A DNA stretch of 6,762 bases from an uncultured Coriobacteriaceae bacterium (GTDB taxonomy: Bacteria > Actinomycetota > Coriobacteriia > Coriobacteriales > Eggerthellaceae), in contig CAMORQ010000106.1 of NCBI GenBank assembly GCA_946623915.1, positions 1 to 6,762 of the forward strand, given 5' to 3'. The notes below the pieces were generated by a model. That model searched no databases and was not told the origin of the DNA. It was given only the letters and a program-made list of their open reading frames with translations. Below, piece after piece: positions 6,484 to 6,762 of the stretch (the first letter of the stretch is position 1; each line of letters opens with the position of its first letter). The position numbers were made by a program, and so were the translations under genes.

Positions 6484-6490
6484 ACCTCCC
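6484..6490 (-). promoter_or_regulatory. Ribosome binding site deciding the adhesin start
   Basis: GGGAGGT on the minus strand ends nine bases before the ATG at 6474. It is among the strongest Shine-Dalgarno matches in the window and supports this start over the upstream in-frame ATG at 6687. No convincing -35/-10 pair was found between it and the right edge. Confidence 0.75.
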
Positions 6491-6607
6491 GGCACGTGAC
6501 GCGCCAATGTCTCGAAACGGCCTGCTCCGACGCGGAAAAAGCAGTTGCGTCCAATGTTAGCACGAACGTCGCCTGGGTACGGATGGCTGCGGATGATGCG
6601 AGGGTAG

Positions 6608-6631
6608 CTTTCACTGGAACTTTCACTGGAG
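6608..6631. repeat. 12-bp tandem duplication upstream of the adhesin
   Basis: Two adjacent copies of CTTTCACTGGAA / CTTTCACTGGAG, identical at 11 of 12 positions, lie about 135-160 bases upstream of the adhesin start. Twelve bases is a little over one helical turn, so a paired protein-binding site is possible, but a simple duplication explains it equally well. Confidence 0.6.
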
Positions 6632-6664
6632 TAGGGTCGCCGTCTAGCAGCAATCGAGTCCATC

Positions 6665-6734
6665 ATGACAAGGGGACAGTATGACAAGGGGACAGGTCAT
6701 TTGTCACATGACAAGGGGACAGGTCATTTGTCAT
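6665..6734. repeat. REP-like palindromic repeat array (two full 27-bp units plus one partial)
   Basis: Units begin at 6665 (16 bases, partial), 6681 and 6708 (27 bases each), all starting with ATGACAAGGGGACAG. The two full units are identical except for the last base. Each is an inverted repeat: in the last unit ATGACAA (6708-6714) pairs with TTGTCAT (6728-6734) around a 13-base loop. On the minus strand the shared core reads CTGTCCCCTTGTCAT. The form resembles extragenic palindromic repeats mobilised by Y1 (RAYT) transposases; no transposase is in the window. The rest of the 6475-6762 gap holds no gene I can support. Confidence 0.7.
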
Positions 6735-6762
6735 ATTCTCGTACGATATACGGCCTAGCCGA

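Noticed and set aside
6475..6687. N-terminal extension of the adhesin to an ATG at 6687
   Set aside because: It would translate the REP-like units and the 12-bp repeats, has no ribosome site, and would bury the signal peptide 71 residues inside the protein.

Overview
The window looks like a chromosomal segment from a high-GC Gram-positive bacterium, most plausibly a Coriobacteriia/Eggerthellaceae-type gut actinobacterium. This is inferred from GTG starts, a lipoprotein Ntn amidase, a wall-anchored adhesin with an LAKTG sorting signal, and mixed high-GC codon use. The genus cannot be fixed from the sequence alone.

Layout: (1) bases 1-674, plus strand, the 3' part of a tyrosine/dual-specificity phosphatase with an HCxxGxxR(T)G signature; its N-terminus lies off the left edge. 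(2) about 761-1993, plus, a lipoprotein of the choloylglycine hydrolase / penicillin V acylase type (linear amide C-N hydrolase) with an internal Cys nucleophile. (3) 1994-2168, an intergenic stretch with a perfect seven-unit CACCTR hexamer array and a likely promoter and strong ribosome site for the next gene. (4) 2169-3473, plus, a stand-alone condensation-domain-like acyltransferase with HxxxDG, visibly lower in GC than its neighbours. (5) 3537-4205, plus, a six-helix Pr6Pr membrane protein, distantly related to the AIG1/ADTRP hydrolases. (6) 4222-6474, minus, convergent with the previous gene and only 16 bases away, a secreted modular cell-wall protein: signal peptide, beta-helix repeats, Ig-like domain, pilin-type isopeptide domain and LAKTG anchor. 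(7) 6475-6762, the upstream region of that adhesin, holding a 12-bp tandem duplication and a REP-like array of 27-bp palindromic units.

No known multi-gene system (defence, secretion, phage, CRISPR) is visible. The one functional theme that can be argued is acyl chemistry: an extracytoplasmic amide hydrolase, a CoA- or carrier-dependent acyltransferase and a membrane protein of a fatty-acyl-ester hydrolase superfamily follow each other on the same strand. Each seems to have its own translation signal, so an operon is possible but not shown. The adhesin on the opposite strand appears to be an independent surface-colonisation gene.
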